NCBI GenBank assembly: GCA_030847615.1
Contig: JAUMIR010000015.1
Span: forward strand, 3,365,501 to 3,429,500
From: Gambelia wislizenii
Lineage: Eukaryota > Chordata > Lepidosauria > Squamata > Crotaphytidae
Length of the DNA: 64,000 bases
Reading direction: 5' to 3'
The translations under genes were made by a program, and so were the position numbers. Of this stretch, positions 1 to 9,996 are shown piece by piece. The first letter of the stretch is position 1; every line of letters begins with the position of its first letter. The notes under the pieces are model-generated. The model saw nothing but the letters and a program-made list of their open reading frames with translations. It was not told the DNA's origin and did not search any database.

Positions 1-112
1 TAGAATAAAAAAAGTAAGACAGCCAATGAACTAGATATGATCCTCAAGTGTAAAGATGTACAGGTTGGCTCCCATTTACATGGGGCATACATTCCTGGAC
101 TTACCACAGATA

Positions 113-236
113 CGCAAAATCATGTATACCAGAGAACTACCATAGAATACCATAGAACTGTGCAGGATGACCTAGAAAATGCCTAGAGAGGATGCCTCTC
201 TAGCATCTGGCATGACTCTATAGTTGTTAAGTCTTG
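113..236. mobile_element. Family B (Tigger-like) fragment
   Basis: The core shared by all family B copies is visible: an accatagaa stretch, then cctagaaaatgcctagagag, then its inverted partner cctctctag and an actctatag echo. Both termini are missing, so this is an internal fragment. Full-length relatives lie at 8963-9225 and 63222-63480. Confidence 0.6.
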
Positions 237-658
237 GTCCTCTAGACACACTTAAGGAGTCTGATTGGTTTCAGGAGGTTCATGAACTTGGTGCAAAAAA
301 AAAAAAAAAAGATTTTTTTTCTCCTTTTCAGTTACCTACCTTTGAAAAGTGTTTTCCAGGTAGAAAATCACATATTTGCTATCTAATACAGCTAAGTCTG
401 TCATGTTTAACACTGTCAGATTTGTGGCAAAAGCAGCCAAACTTAGATTTTGAAGATAATGGCCCGGGTTGGAACTTATGATAAATATATTTATATTGAT
501 TTGAACAGATTATGTAACATTGTGCCATGCTTAATAGTAAACAATTTTCTAACTTTTGTTTGAATGTTTATTGTTATACATATTATAGAACCAACTGTGA
601 TTTTTAAAGTTTTAAATGATTTTATTAATTTTTCTAAGATCGTAATTTGATGGCTGTG
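237..658. other. No gene seen
   Basis: This AT-rich stretch holds a poly-A run near 295-310 and no recognisable gene or repeat terminus. The 85-codon frame starting at 224 runs through low-complexity sequence and resembles no known protein. Confidence 0.5.
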
Positions 659-2290
659 TTGTTTCCCACCTCAATCCATAGAGAGAGGCAGATAAGACAT
701 CATCATCATCATCCTCCCCCCGCCCGAAAAAAGGGGGATCTTCTTCATTCTCTCATGCTTTTGAAAACCCTGTTTAACACACACACACACACAAATGCAC
801 ATGCACATAACCCCCCAAATTAGTGGGGGGAAAGGAGTTTCTCTCCTTCTCCCTCTGTCCAATTTTCAAGCTTTCCCACCCCACAACCCAACACAAAATA
901 GGTAGGACCTTCCCTGCTTGATAAATGGATAAGTTAAAACATAAGTTTTAACTGATTTACTTGGTTTTTTACTTGTTTAATTTACTTGTTTAACTGATTT
1001 ACTTGTTTTTTAAATGGATATGTTTTAACTGATATGTCTTTTTAACTAATATGTTTATATGTTAATATGTTGCTCCCCGCCTCAATCCATAGGGAGAGGT
1101 GGATAAGACATTAATAATAATAATAATAACTTTTTTTATTTATTTAGTTATTTATACCCCACTCTTCAGCCACAAGGCTATCAGAGCAGCTTACAAATTG
1201 TTTTAAGCAATAAATATTTACACATTTACACTGCATTAAACAGTTTCAATGTGTGTTAGCTAATAACAACAACATAATAACAACAAAAATATCCCTCTCA
1301 GAAAAAGGGGGCTCTCCTTCATTCTCTCATGCTTTTGAAAATCCTCCTTAACACAAACACACACAGAAACACAAGAGAACCCCCCTTGATAAATGGATAA
1401 ATTTTAACTGAGTTACTTGTTTTTTATTTAACTGATTTACTTGTTTTTTAAACAGATAACATTTTAACTGCTATGTGTTTTTAACTAATATTATATGTTA
1501 ACGTGTTGTTCCCCGCCTGGATTCACAGGGAGAGGTGGGTAACATATTATTATTATTAATGGTGATAATTTCCCCTTCAGAAAAAGGGGGACCTCCTTCA
1601 TTCTCTCCTGCTTTTGAAATCCCTTTCGAAAACACAAACACACACAGAAACACACACCCCAAATTAGTGGGGGGAAAGGAGTTTCTCCCCTTCTCCCTCT
1701 CCCCAATTTTTCCAAGAGTTCCCACTCCACAACCCAACACAAAATAGGTAGGAAACCCCCACCTGCCTTGATAAATGGATAAGTTTTAACTGATTTACAG
1801 TACTTGTTTTTTACTTGTTTAACTGATTTACTTGTATTTTTAAATGATTAAGTTTTAATTGATGTGTGTTTTTAACTAATATTACGTTTATATGTTAATA
1901 TGTTGTTCCTCGCCTCGATCCATAGGGAAAGGTGGGTAAGACATTACTAATGATAATAATAATAATAATAATAATAACAACATCCCCCTCGAAAAAGGGG
2001 GCTCTCCTTCTCTCCTGCTTTTGACATCCCTTTTGAAAACACAAACACACCATAGGGAAAGGTGGGTAAGACATTAATAATAATGATGATGATAATAATA
2101 ACAATAATATCCCCCTCAGAAAAAGGGGGTCTCCTTCCTTCTCTCCTGCTTTTGAAATCCCTTTTGAAAACACAAACAGACACAGAAACACACACCCCAA
2201 ATTAGTGGGAGGAAATGAGTCTCTCCCCTTCTCCCTCTCCCCAATTTTTCCAAGCGTTCCCACCCCACAACCCAACCCAAACTAGGCAGG
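659..2290. repeat. Tandem array of ~400-bp units
   Basis: The same landmark (gttgttcccc-gcctcaatccat-aggga-aggtgg) recurs at about 659, 1069, 1505 and 1902, with a partial restart at 2049. Units are about 410, 436 and 397 bp, and the fourth is cut short. Each carries an AAT-rich run, an AAAAAGGGGG block, an ACACAC tract, a CCAAATTAGTGGGGGGAAA block and TTTAACTGATTTACTTG stretches. Unit 2 has gained a LINE tail and lost the AAATTAGTGG block. The proline-rich reading frames here are translated repeat and not genes. Confidence 0.8.
1113..1290 (-). mobile_element. LINE 3' tail inserted in array unit 2
   Basis: On the minus strand this reads as a tail with tgtaagctgctctgatag, then a gtggggtataaat box followed by AT-rich repeats. 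It closely matches the tail at 33840-33908, which has the same ctctgatagcc and ggctgaagag blocks. Such tails fit L2-type LINEs or SINEs that borrow their ends. Clade assignment is inference. Confidence 0.55.
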
Positions 2291-2329
2291 TAGGACCCCC
2301 CCCATCTCCACCTCCTTATTAAAGCAGCA

Positions 2330-3000
2330 GCCCCCCCAGCCGCCGCCGCCGCTCCCCAAAATCCTGACCCCAGACTCACCCCTCAGAGGCGGAGGGGGGG
2401 CGCCACGGTGGGGCTCTGCGCTTTTTTAAAACTTCCCTTCATCACCTTTTATGTATTTTTTTTTAAAAATTGCCTTTAAAATAATAATAATAATATTATT
2501 GCTGAATTGTTACTTTGTTGTTGTTTTTAAATAAGATTTCTTGTGGTTTCTATATTATGGTTTCCAAACCCCGCCCCCTTCCCTCCCTCCCTGGGCCGAA
2601 AGGGAGACAAAATGGCCGACCCGGAAATATCAGCCGAGGCGGCAACGCAGGGATGCGGAGGAAAGGGGAAGGCTTAGAGGGATGCACACGGGGAATGTCC
2701 GGTACAGAACGGAAGTGGAGTGAGTGACACCCTCTCTTGTCACCGACTTGCGGTGTCGCTCTATCCTTATTATCTCTATGGTTGGGGAGCCTCCGTGTTG
2801 GCCACGCCCCTTTTGGGCGGGGCGTTCTATCTGCGGGTGGAGCCCAAAGGGCCGCCATTACGGCGATTGCGCAGACTTTTCTCTGCGACGCTTCTCTCTC
2901 TTCCCCTCTACGTTTCTATGGTAAAACGGGAACGTTGCCATGGCGACTGAGCCTCCGTAGCGGGGAGGCGCTCTATCCGTTTCCATCTCGATGGTGTAGA
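2330..3000. promoter_or_regulatory. CpG-island promoter, possibly bidirectional
   Basis: The GC- and CpG-rich core (about 2560-2990) stands out from AT-rich flanks. Visible sites are an ETS-like cggaagtgg (2711), a gcccggaaat-type site near 2618, GC boxes ccacgcccc and gggcgggg (2799-2822), YY1-like aaaatggccg (2608) and gccgccatta (2851), a second ccatggcgac (2938) and an NRF1-like ttgcgcaga. No TATA box is placed for either direction. Good donor-like sites occur on both strands: gga|gtgagt at 2719/2720 (plus) and ggg|gtgagt at 2380/2379 (minus, next to a CCG repeat), consistent with divergent first exons. From remembered human gene order beside MLLT11, the genes could be CDC42SE1 (plus) and GABPB2 (minus); no coding sequence of either is visible. 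Confidence 0.6.
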
Positions 3001-3039
3001 ATCGTTTGTGTATTTTTAATGAATTTTTCAAGAGTACAG

Positions 3040-3422
3040 TACTGTATTAACAAAGTCCCTGACAAAGAAGCTGATATATATATATAAATAATTATACATT
3101 ATATATATATAAAATATGGTTTTAAAATACATAATATAATTAATATATATAATTAATGGTTTTAATATATGTAATATAATTATATATATATTATAATATA
3201 TATAATATATATTATTTTCTATAATATATTATATAAAATATAATATCTAAAATAATATAAAATATATAATATAAAATAAAGTATAATATATATAAAATAA
3301 TTATTTATATATAATTATATTAATAATAATAATAATAATAACATTTTTATATATAAAATTTTAAAATTTTAAAAAGAAACAATTTAAAATCCTACCAGCT
3401 GGCACTGTTTATATTTATGGCA

Positions 3423-3454
<32 letters not shown>

Positions 3455-3470
3455 TATTAGTGGTTTTTAA
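3040..3470. repeat. AT-rich simple sequence
   Basis: Long runs of TA dinucleotides and TATAAAATA-type words fill this stretch, including a clean (AT)n run at about 3423-3450 and an (AAT)n run near 3322. No coding potential is seen. Confidence 0.85.
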
Positions 3471-3474
3471 AATT

Positions 3475-3645
3475 TGTTTTTATTTTGTTTGTTTTAAAAT
3501 CTTTTAATGTTTATATTTTATGTCATTTTAGATTTTTCTATTGTGATGTTTTTTATGGTTTTAAACTGTATTTTAAACTGTATTGTGAGCCGCCTTGGGT
3601 CCCTTCTGGGAGAAAGGCAGCATATAAAATAAATAAATGAATAAA
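3475..3645 (+). mobile_element. LINE/SINE 3' tail
   Basis: The end reads tattgtgagccgccttgggt, then a cttctgggagaaaggcagc block and an aaataaataaatgaataaat tail. Tails of this form terminate L2-like LINEs and dependent SINEs in reptiles. The upstream TTTTAAA-rich part may be the preceding untranslated region. Confidence 0.6.
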
Positions 3646-3765
3646 TGTCTTTCTGCACCCTCATACGGCCTCTTTTTCACTCTCCTCCTCCTCCTCTTCT
3701 TTCTAGCTGGACGTTTCTTTGGTGCTTTGGCGCTGGGAGGACGGTGAAGGAGGAATGGGGACCCA
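3646..3765 (+). repeat. Repeat fragment shared with 24110-24210
   Basis: The run ctagctggacgtttcttt with ggaggacggtgaaggagg resembles ccagctgggcattttttagc with ggaggatgaaggaggg near 24140-24200. The shared order suggests two diverged copies of one unclassified element. Confidence 0.35.
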
Positions 3766-3900
3766 TAGGGCGCATCTACACTGCAGAAATACAACAGTTT
3801 GACACTGCTTTAACTGCCATAGTTCTATCTTATGAAATCCAGGTGTTTGTAGTTTCACGAGGTCTTCAGCCTTCTCTGCCCAACAGCACCGGTGTCATGT
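3766..3900 (+). mobile_element. Family D fragment
   Basis: It starts with the family D terminus (gcatctacactgcagaaata, cagtttgacac) and continues into tttgtagtttcac and aggtcttcagccttctctg. The second half of the element is missing. Confidence 0.65.
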
Positions 3901-4120
3901 CCTGGCGTGGATGCTGGGTGTTATAGTTGGTTGGCTCTTAGGTTGGCCTAAAGGGCCCGGCTGCCATGCCAGGCCTAGACATGAGTCCGTGGCATGCTGG
4001 GTACAGAATGCAGCTGGCTGGAAAGCCTTCCAGACCACCTTTTGGATACTGGCCAGTTGTTATCTCTGGTGCCTCTGGGCATCTTTCCACTTACTGGTGT
4101 GAGAACATCTGCATTGGAAT

Positions 4121-4350
4121 GAGTTGTCCCTTCCTGTTCATTGGGTTTGGGTTCCAGGACCCCCCCATGGATACCAAAATCCGTGAATACTCAAGTCCCA
4201 TGATATGCAATGGCAGAGCAAAATGGTGTCCCTTATATCAGATGGCAAAATCAAGGTTTGCTTTCTGGATTATTATTTTTTAAAGAATATTTTCAAGCTG
4301 TGAATACTCAAATCCATGGATACCAAGTCTGTAGATATGGAGGGACAACT
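4121..4350 (+). mobile_element. Family A Tigger-like MITE, tandem pair, first copy
   Basis: The termini agttgtcccttc and agggacaact, the gtttgggttccaggacc block and ttgctttctggattattatt mark family A. It ends against the next copy with a TA shared between them (4352-4353), as expected for Tc1/mariner-superfamily insertion. Confidence 0.8.
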
Positions 4351-4353
4351 ATA

Positions 4354-4546
4354 CAGTTGTCCCTTCATCTTTGCTGGGGTTTGGTTCCAGGACCCCCCAT
4401 GGATACCAAAATCCGTGAATACTCAAGTCCCATGATATGCAATGGCAGAGCAAAATGGTGTCCCTTAGATAAGATGGCAAAATCACCTTTTTAAAGAATA
4501 TTTTCAAGCCATGAATACTTAAATCCGTGGATACAGCGGGACAACT
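4354..4546 (+). mobile_element. Family A Tigger-like MITE, tandem pair, second copy
   Basis: It opens with cagttgtcccttcatc and ends gcgggacaact. It is shorter than the norm because the stretch between gatggcaaaatca and ttttaaagaatatt has been lost. Confidence 0.8.
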
Positions 4547-4732
4547 TTATACTCATTATGCTCTGATGTGTGTGTGTGAACCAAAACTGAATTGAGGGGT
4601 AATATCTGTGTGTGTTTACCTGGTATCCTTAGAGCTGACTTTGGCATGATACCATCTGCTTCACTACCTTGATCAATAAACCATTTTATTTGAATGGAAG
4701 TTGCGTCAGTGAGTGTGTGTTAGCGAGTTCAT

Positions 4733-4842
4733 CACAGCTGGTGCCTCACCAAACTACATATCCCAGGATTTCTGTAGAAGGAGCCATGGCAGTTAAAGTG
4801 GTGTCAAACTGGATTATTTCTACAATGTGGATGTACCCCAGA
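4733..4842 (+). mobile_element. Family D, 3' half
   Basis: It reads from ggtgcctcaccaaactaca through cccaggatttctgtag and agccatggcagttaaagtgg to ttatttctacaatgtgga, the right half of family D. The left half is absent. Confidence 0.65.
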
Positions 4843-4847
4843 GGACC

Positions 4848-5168
4848 TGTCTGCACTGCCGAAATACAGCAGTTTGACACCATAGTTCTTCCTCATAGTG
4901 TGGTGGAGTCTCCTTCTTTGGAGGTTTTTAAGCAAAGTAGGGGGTTGGACTAGATGGCCCTTAGGGTCTCTTCCAATGCTATAATTCTATCCTAGAAAAT
5001 CCTGGTATTGGTAGTTTGGTGTGGTATTTAGCCTTTTCTACCAGAGAGCTCTGGTGCCTCACCAAACTACAAATTTCATAATACAAATACAAAATACAAA
5101 TTTCATAGGATAGAACTATGGTGGCTAAAGTGGTGCCAAACTGCTGTATTTCTGCAGTGTAGACGTAG
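4848..5168 (+). mobile_element. Family D copy split by a CR1 insertion
   Basis: The left arm (4848-4890) has ctgcactgccgaaatacagc and the right arm (4991-5168) resumes at cctagaaaatcctgg and closes with tatttctgcagtgtagacg. The two arms together make one family D element, interrupted by CR1 sequence at 4891-4990. Confidence 0.7.
4891..4990 (+). mobile_element. CR1 LINE 3' end inside family D
   Basis: It carries agtgtggtggagtctccttc, ttggactagatggccctta and ends cttccaatgctataattcta, the usual CR1 3' end. It is 5' truncated with an internal gap. Confidence 0.75.
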
Positions 5169-5540
5169 GTCTATAAGTCTGGTCCCCCAAATGGAAGTCA
5201 TAAGAAGAATGGAAGCTGATGAAAGAAAAAAAATAATCCCTGGCTGTATTTTGGAAGAACCTTCGCAATGTTTTGTTGGTTGTTAGGTGTTGTGTTTTGT
5301 TTTTACAAATTTCATAATGTTTCGGATCCTGGTTGTTTCACTTCACAAGTGCATATTATGACTTTTCAATAAAAAGCTTGCTGAAACATCCTGTACGACT
5401 CTTAATTTTAATTTTAATTTTTTCCAGTATATAAACCTATCCTTACGCTTTCCATGTCATTTCTGCTTCTGCTACCAAATTTTCTGTTCAAGAAATAATT
5501 TCCAGGAACACATCTACAGTACTTTGTTAACAGGAGTATA
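5169..5540. other. No gene seen
   Basis: A plus-strand AATAAA (about 5369) lies in tttcaataaaaagcttgc, which would suit a polyadenylation site. No coding frame or splice site links it to a gene. Otherwise nothing is recognised. Confidence 0.4.
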
Positions 5541-5783
5541 GTCAGCCCTCCATAACCACAAATTCTTGATCCACAGATTCAACCATCCACAGTTTGAAAA
5601 TATTAAATAATAATAATAATAATAATAATGATAATAATAATTATTATTATTATTCCAAAAAGCAAACTTTGATTTTGCCATTTTATATATGCCACTGTAT
5701 ATAATGGGACTTCCTCATCCATGGATTTTGGTATCCAAGCGGGGCCCTGGAACCAAACCCCAGGGGATACCAAGAACCCACTG
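5541..5783 (-). mobile_element. Tigger-like MITE, variant of family A
   Basis: It starts gtcagccctccataacc and ends ggggataccaagaacccactg, flanked by TA. It shares the ccaaaaagcaaactttgatt and ggaaccaaacccca blocks with family A. An (AAT)n expansion at 5606-5655 interrupts it. The closest relative here is 62722-62948. Confidence 0.75.
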
Positions 5784-6030
5784 TATATCAGTTTGTGTGT
5801 GTATGTATAATTTATTTTATTTATACTCACTTGTCTTCTAACAAATGGAACTCAAGGGGAGTAGAGGGACTCAAACCCCTGCAAACGAAATCTTCGTTTT
5901 AGACCATCTTAGGCTGCAGCTTGTGGGATTTTTGTGCTTGACATGGCAAAAAGCAGACAAATGCACATATGCAAAAATAAATGAATGAATGACTAAAACC
6001 CAAATGCTATTTAATATACTCCTTTATATC

Positions 6031-6176
6031 AGTAAGTCCCAAACTTTGGTCGTCAAGGTTTTTTGGACTTCATCTCTCTCATAAAGCCCTAGCCACCTTG
6101 GCCAACAGTCAGGAATTCTGGGAGATCAAGTCCTAAACATCTGGAAGACCAAAGTTTGGGAGACACTGCTTTAAAT
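6031..6176. mobile_element. Family F palindromic MITE
   Basis: The left end (cagtaagtcccaaactttgg) and right end (accaaagtttgggagacact) are inverted repeats around a gaattctgggag core. The shape and ends resemble hAT-type non-autonomous elements; the superfamily is inference. Confidence 0.7.
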
Positions 6177-6239
6177 AATAACTCTAGTGAGTAATGTTAA
6201 TTATATGACTAATTATATCACTAGTATTATATAGTTAGT

Positions 6240-6420
6240 TATAAAGTTGGAGGGGTATCCCAAGGTCATCTAGACTGACGCCAATCAATTCCTATTTAAA
6301 GTACCATTCAGGGATGGCCATCCAACCTCTGTTTAAAAACCTCCAGTATAGAGAGCCCATCACCTTCCTAGAGAATCTTTTCCACTGCTAAACGGCTCTT
6401 ACTATCAGGAATGTTGGAGT
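6240..6420 (-). mobile_element. Diverged CR1-like fragment
   Basis: The words tggccatccaacctctgttt, aaaaacctccag, and ttttccactgctaaacggct followed by cttactatcagga match minus-strand CR1. The match is weaker than in other copies, which suggests an older insertion. Confidence 0.6.
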
Positions 6421-6459
6421 CATTATTCTGATACTTTGTAATAGTTCGAGTAATAATTA

Positions 6460-6691
6460 CAGTCCCTCCGTATCCACGGATTTGGTATCCATGGATTTAA
6501 GTATTCACGGCTTGGAAACATTCTTTAAAAAATAATAATCCAAAAAGTAAACCTTGATTTTGCCATCTTACTTACATAAGGGACACCATTTTGCTGTGCC
6601 ATTGCATAGAATGGGACTTAAATATTCACGGACTTTGGGATCCACATGGGGGGCCTGGAATCAAACCCCAGAGAATGTGAAGGGACAACTG
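6460..6691 (-). mobile_element. Family A Tigger-like MITE
   Basis: Starting cagtccctccgtatccacgg and ending gtgaagggacaactg, this is family A read in reverse, with ccaaaaagtaaaccttgatt inside. TA borders are present. Confidence 0.8.
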
Positions 6692-6862
6692 TATTCTTAA
6701 AAAAATCATCATCCAAACAGTAAACTTTGACTTTGCCATCTTATTATATCAAGGACACCATTTTGCGATGCCATTGCATATCATGGGACTTGAGTATTCA
6801 GGGATTTTGGTATCCATGGGGGGTCCTGGAACCAAACCCCAGCGAATATGAAGGGACAACTG
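6692..6862 (-). mobile_element. Family A Tigger-like MITE, truncated
   Basis: It lies directly beside the previous copy, begins midway at atcatccaaacagtaaac and keeps the terminal gaagggacaactgta. Confidence 0.75.
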
Positions 6863-6904
6863 TACTAGAATTATTAATTCCCCGTTATATATTGGATTTA
6901 TGTT

Positions 6905-7010
6905 CAAACCAGGGAGGGCAGAACCTTTGGCTTCTTGCATCATTTGGACTACAACTCCCGCAATCCCTTGCCATTGGCCATGCTAGGTAGAGCTGATGGG
7001 AAACAAAGCT
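6905..7010 (+). mobile_element. Half of an F-like MITE
   Basis: Words such as ggactacaactcccgcaatc and ttggccatgctag belong to the F-type family that has ccctgaccattggctaggct in full copies. The other half is missing. Confidence 0.45.
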
Positions 7011-7149
7011 TGACTTCTAGGTTGAGTGTTTGCCAGGAGTGTAACTATGTGACAGAGGGGGGAAATTAGCACTTTGATCCCCCCCCATAAGAATCCTCCT
7101 CTCCATGAAATTTTCCTTTAATTCCCCAAATTTCTAGCATTACAAAGAG

Positions 7150-7246
7150 TAAAATCATAGAATCATAGAGTTGGAAGAGACCTCAAGGGCCATCCAGTCC
7201 AATTCCATTCCGGTATCCACAAATACACAATCAAATCATTCCTGAA
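7150..7246 (-). mobile_element. CR1 3' end fragment
   Basis: The CR1 end tcatagaatcatagagttgg, agagacctcaagggccatcc and then acacaatcaaatcattcc are visible. The insertion is heavily 5' truncated. Confidence 0.8.
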
Positions 7247-7631
7247 AACTGTCTACGCCCAATATATTATTATTTCTATCTGGCCCCTCTGCAACGCAAT
7301 CGTTGCAAACCTAGGACTCATATTTGCAGTTTTTGAATCCCCTTGGTCATTTTTGCCATGCCCTTTTCCTTTGGATGGTGAAACTGTCTTTCCAAATGTC
7401 CAGCTGAAGTTTTAAATTACTGAAATGCTAGAAATTTGGAGCTGAAGGAATATTTCATTGGCGGGGGGGGGGGGGTGTTAGGATTTTTATTTAGAGACAC
7501 CACCTTCATTTTCCCACCCCCATAGCTACACCCCTGACGTTTGCCTTGAGCCTTTTCTTTATTTCCCCCATTTTCCTTCTCTTGGGTCACGACTTGGACT
7601 GCACAGCTGGCTTCTTGAACCCATAACCTGA

Positions 7632-8249
7632 GGCCCCATCTACACGATGGAAAAAAAAATCCATTTGGGGGGTAAAAAAACCAAAAAGGCAGCCGTTCGT
7701 ATGTGTACAATCTGCCTACATGATTTTTACCCCCCCTCCCAAACACCATATGACCCTCCCCTTGCCCAGCTAGCTGAAGCCAGCGATCCAAGCAGCGGTT
7801 TTAAATCTCCCGCCGCTTTTTTAAATTATTATTTTAAAAGGTGCCTGTTCTGCAGACAGTCGGTTTTCCCTATTTACAATATAAAACAAAAATGAACATA
7901 TGTAAAAATCTAAATTTCATGGACTTACCGGACTCTCGCTTAGCCGGGAATCCAACATGGCGACCGCTCCCAATTCCCCTCTTTGCTTTCCCTGCCCCCT
8001 GTGCCAATCCAATTACGCTGCCTGTTCATATGTGTGCGAACGGGGTGTACAGACTGTTTTCAATACAAATGGCTGTACGGATTTTAGCTCAAGATTCCCT
8101 AATCCTCCCGAAAGCTGAATCCATGTAGTTTACGGGGGATTCGCTAGCCCCCCTTCCGAAAAACACGTATGCATCTGAACGGTCGTGTGTACACATGATC
8201 AAACTTCTGAACACCGTACGTATTTTTTTTTTACTGTGTAGATGGCCCC
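7632..8249. mobile_element. Family I inverted-repeat transposon
   Basis: The ends ggccccatctacacga and tgtgtagatggcccc are inverted repeats, flanked by a short TGA direct repeat, which would fit Harbinger-type insertion. The interior contains gggaatccaacatggcgacc, a YY1-like motif also seen in family H, and a ccccccttccgaaaaacac block found again at 44957. No transposase frame is present. Confidence 0.7.
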
Positions 8250-8379
8250 TGAGTTAGCCCCCAGTAAAGATTTCAACCTGAGGTCCAGGTAACAGGTTCT
8301 CCTCTCCTCTCCAGCATCTTAAAACCCTCTTGGAAACCAGTGGATTGTTGAAGGAGATGATGAAATGCACGGCTTCCAA

Positions 8380-8958
8380 ATTTCCTGATTTGGCAGGCGC
8401 CATTCCCAATTAATCCTCTGCCTTCCCACTTTCTCAGCTGCTATTAAAATGTCCTAGTTTCTTTTTCCTCCTCTTTTTCCCTCTTTGTCCTCAGCTTACT
8501 TCAACTGCTGCAAACTGAGTTCAAAATGCAAAAGGATTTTTGCACGAATTAACTCAGCGGAGAGGAGAGGAAATGAAGGGGTGAAATCTTGCCCTTCCCA
8601 GTAGATTCAGGCCAAAGCAAACTGCTACAGGCTCTCCTAGCTTGTATATTCTTCGTTATTGGCCAAATCCACACGACACAAATAATCCGGGTTGAAACTA
8701 GATTATTCGCCATGGCGCCTTCCTATGGAATCCTGGGGTTTGTAGTTTGGTGAAGCACCAGCAGTCTTTGGCAGGGCAGGCTAAAGACCTTGTAAAACTA
8801 CAAATCCCAGGATTCCATAGGAAGGAGCCACGGCAAATAATCCAGTTTCAACCCAGATTATTTGTGTAGTCTAATAACTTTTGCCATCTTGACCCAACTC
8901 TGACGTGGCTTATCCACACACGTGTCAGTGTTCATCTGTGAAACATCGAAGGGTATGA
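8380..8958 (+). mobile_element. Family J element split by a D2 copy
   Basis: Family J words run in order: cctgatttggcagg, gattaatcctctgcc, gctattaaaatgtcc, ttcaactgctgcaaactgag, cccttcccagtag; then after the D2 insertion aacttttgccatcttgaccc and the terminus cgaagggtatg. The interrupted order shows that J was there first. Confidence 0.65.
8663..8870 (+). mobile_element. Family D2 MITE nested in J
   Basis: It opens with ccaaatccacacgacacaaa and closes with ccagattatttgtgtagtct, and it carries the paired actacaaatcccaggattcc core and its inverse. Confidence 0.75.
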
Positions 8959-8962
8959 CGTA

Positions 8963-9225
8963 CAGTTGGACCTCCATATCCACTGAACCAATATCTGCAG
9001 TTTCAATTATCTGCGGCTGAAAAAATAGAGATGCATACCATAGAATTATGCTGGAAAATGCCTAGAGAAGCATCTTCTCTAGGAATCTCTAGGTCCTCCA
9101 ACGCAGCTCTATGGTATGTTTGTACTAGGAGGTCTTTATTTTAATAGGGTTCGCTATTTTCCGTGGTTTCCGGTAGCCACGCTAAATCTGGGAACTAAAC
9201 CCCCGCGGATGCAGGGATGGACCTG
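8963..9225 (+). mobile_element. Family B Tigger-like MITE, full length
   Basis: The ends cagttggacctccatatcc and ggatggacctg are inverted repeats with TA on both sides. The core has aaatgcctagagaagcatct and tctctaggaatctctaggtc, a palindromic segment typical of the family. Confidence 0.8.
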
Positions 9226-9227
9226 TA

Positions 9228-9362
9228 GTTCTCAAACCCTGGTCTTCCGGATATTTGGGGATCTCAGCTCCCAGAATCCCTGACCATTGGGATTGCTGGC
9301 TAGGATTTCTGGGAGTTGAAGTCCACAAAAATCTCGATGCCCAGAGTTTGAGAACCACGCAT
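9228..9362. mobile_element. Family F palindromic MITE
   Basis: The ends agttctcaaaccctggtc and cccagagtttgagaaccacg are inverted repeats around cagctcccagaatcc and tttctgggagttgaagtcc. Confidence 0.75.
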
Positions 9363-9364
9363 TT

Positions 9365-9480
9365 AGAAGCCTCAGCCAGAGGACTCTAGAGCTTTACTGA
9401 ACTACAAATCCCAGGAATCCATAGGAGGCAGCCATGGTGGCTGAAATCATAGCATTATAACTGTAGTGTGAATCAGTGTG
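9365..9480 (+). mobile_element. Family D3 fragment
   Basis: The words aactacaaatcccaggaatc and tagcattataactgtagtg match the right half of the element at 58708-58912. Confidence 0.5.
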
Positions 9481-9486
9481 ATGTGA

Positions 9487-9695
9487 GAGTTATCCAAGGG
9501 ACACAAAATAGGGGACACATATAATAGAATTGCACTGAAAAATGCCTAGAGAGGAATCCTCTCTAGGAATCTCTAGGTCATCCAATGCAACTCTATGGTT
9601 TTTGGGGGGTTTTTTTGTCCTGGAAGTCCTTTATTTTAATAGGGTTCACTATTATCCGCAGTAAGTCCGGGAACCAAACCCCCAAGGATACAAGA
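9487..9695 (-). mobile_element. Family B MITE lacking its termini
   Basis: It has gggacacaaaatag, aatgcctagagaggaatcct, tttattttaatagggttcac and gggaaccaaacccccaagga in family order, but no complete ends. Confidence 0.7.
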
Positions 9696-9996
9696 AACCC
9701 ATCTCCATCGGGTTGTTAGAAAATAACTGACCCCCCAAATACTCTCCGAATGCACCTTCTGTCTTTCTTTCTTTTTGCAATTTAATCAGGAATACATCCA
9801 AGGGTTGCCCTTTGAAGTGTGCCGCACATTTGACTCTGCGCTCCCGCTGGCCTTTCTTTGCTCCTCGATTGAAACATGACATTTATACAGCATGTCCCAA
9901 ATGTCCCACCATTTTCATTTCCCCCCAAGCCCACCCTACACACATACACAATCTTTGTTGCTTTGTTGCTTATGGGTTCCTTCTTCCTCCTCTTCC

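Noticed and set aside
1895..2379. Overlapping frames of 82-126 codons
   Set aside because: They are translations of the 400-bp tandem unit with AAT and CCG runs.
5369..5374. Polyadenylation site of a plus-strand gene
   Set aside because: An AATAAA alone, with no coding sequence or splice sites upstream, is expected by chance in AT-rich DNA.
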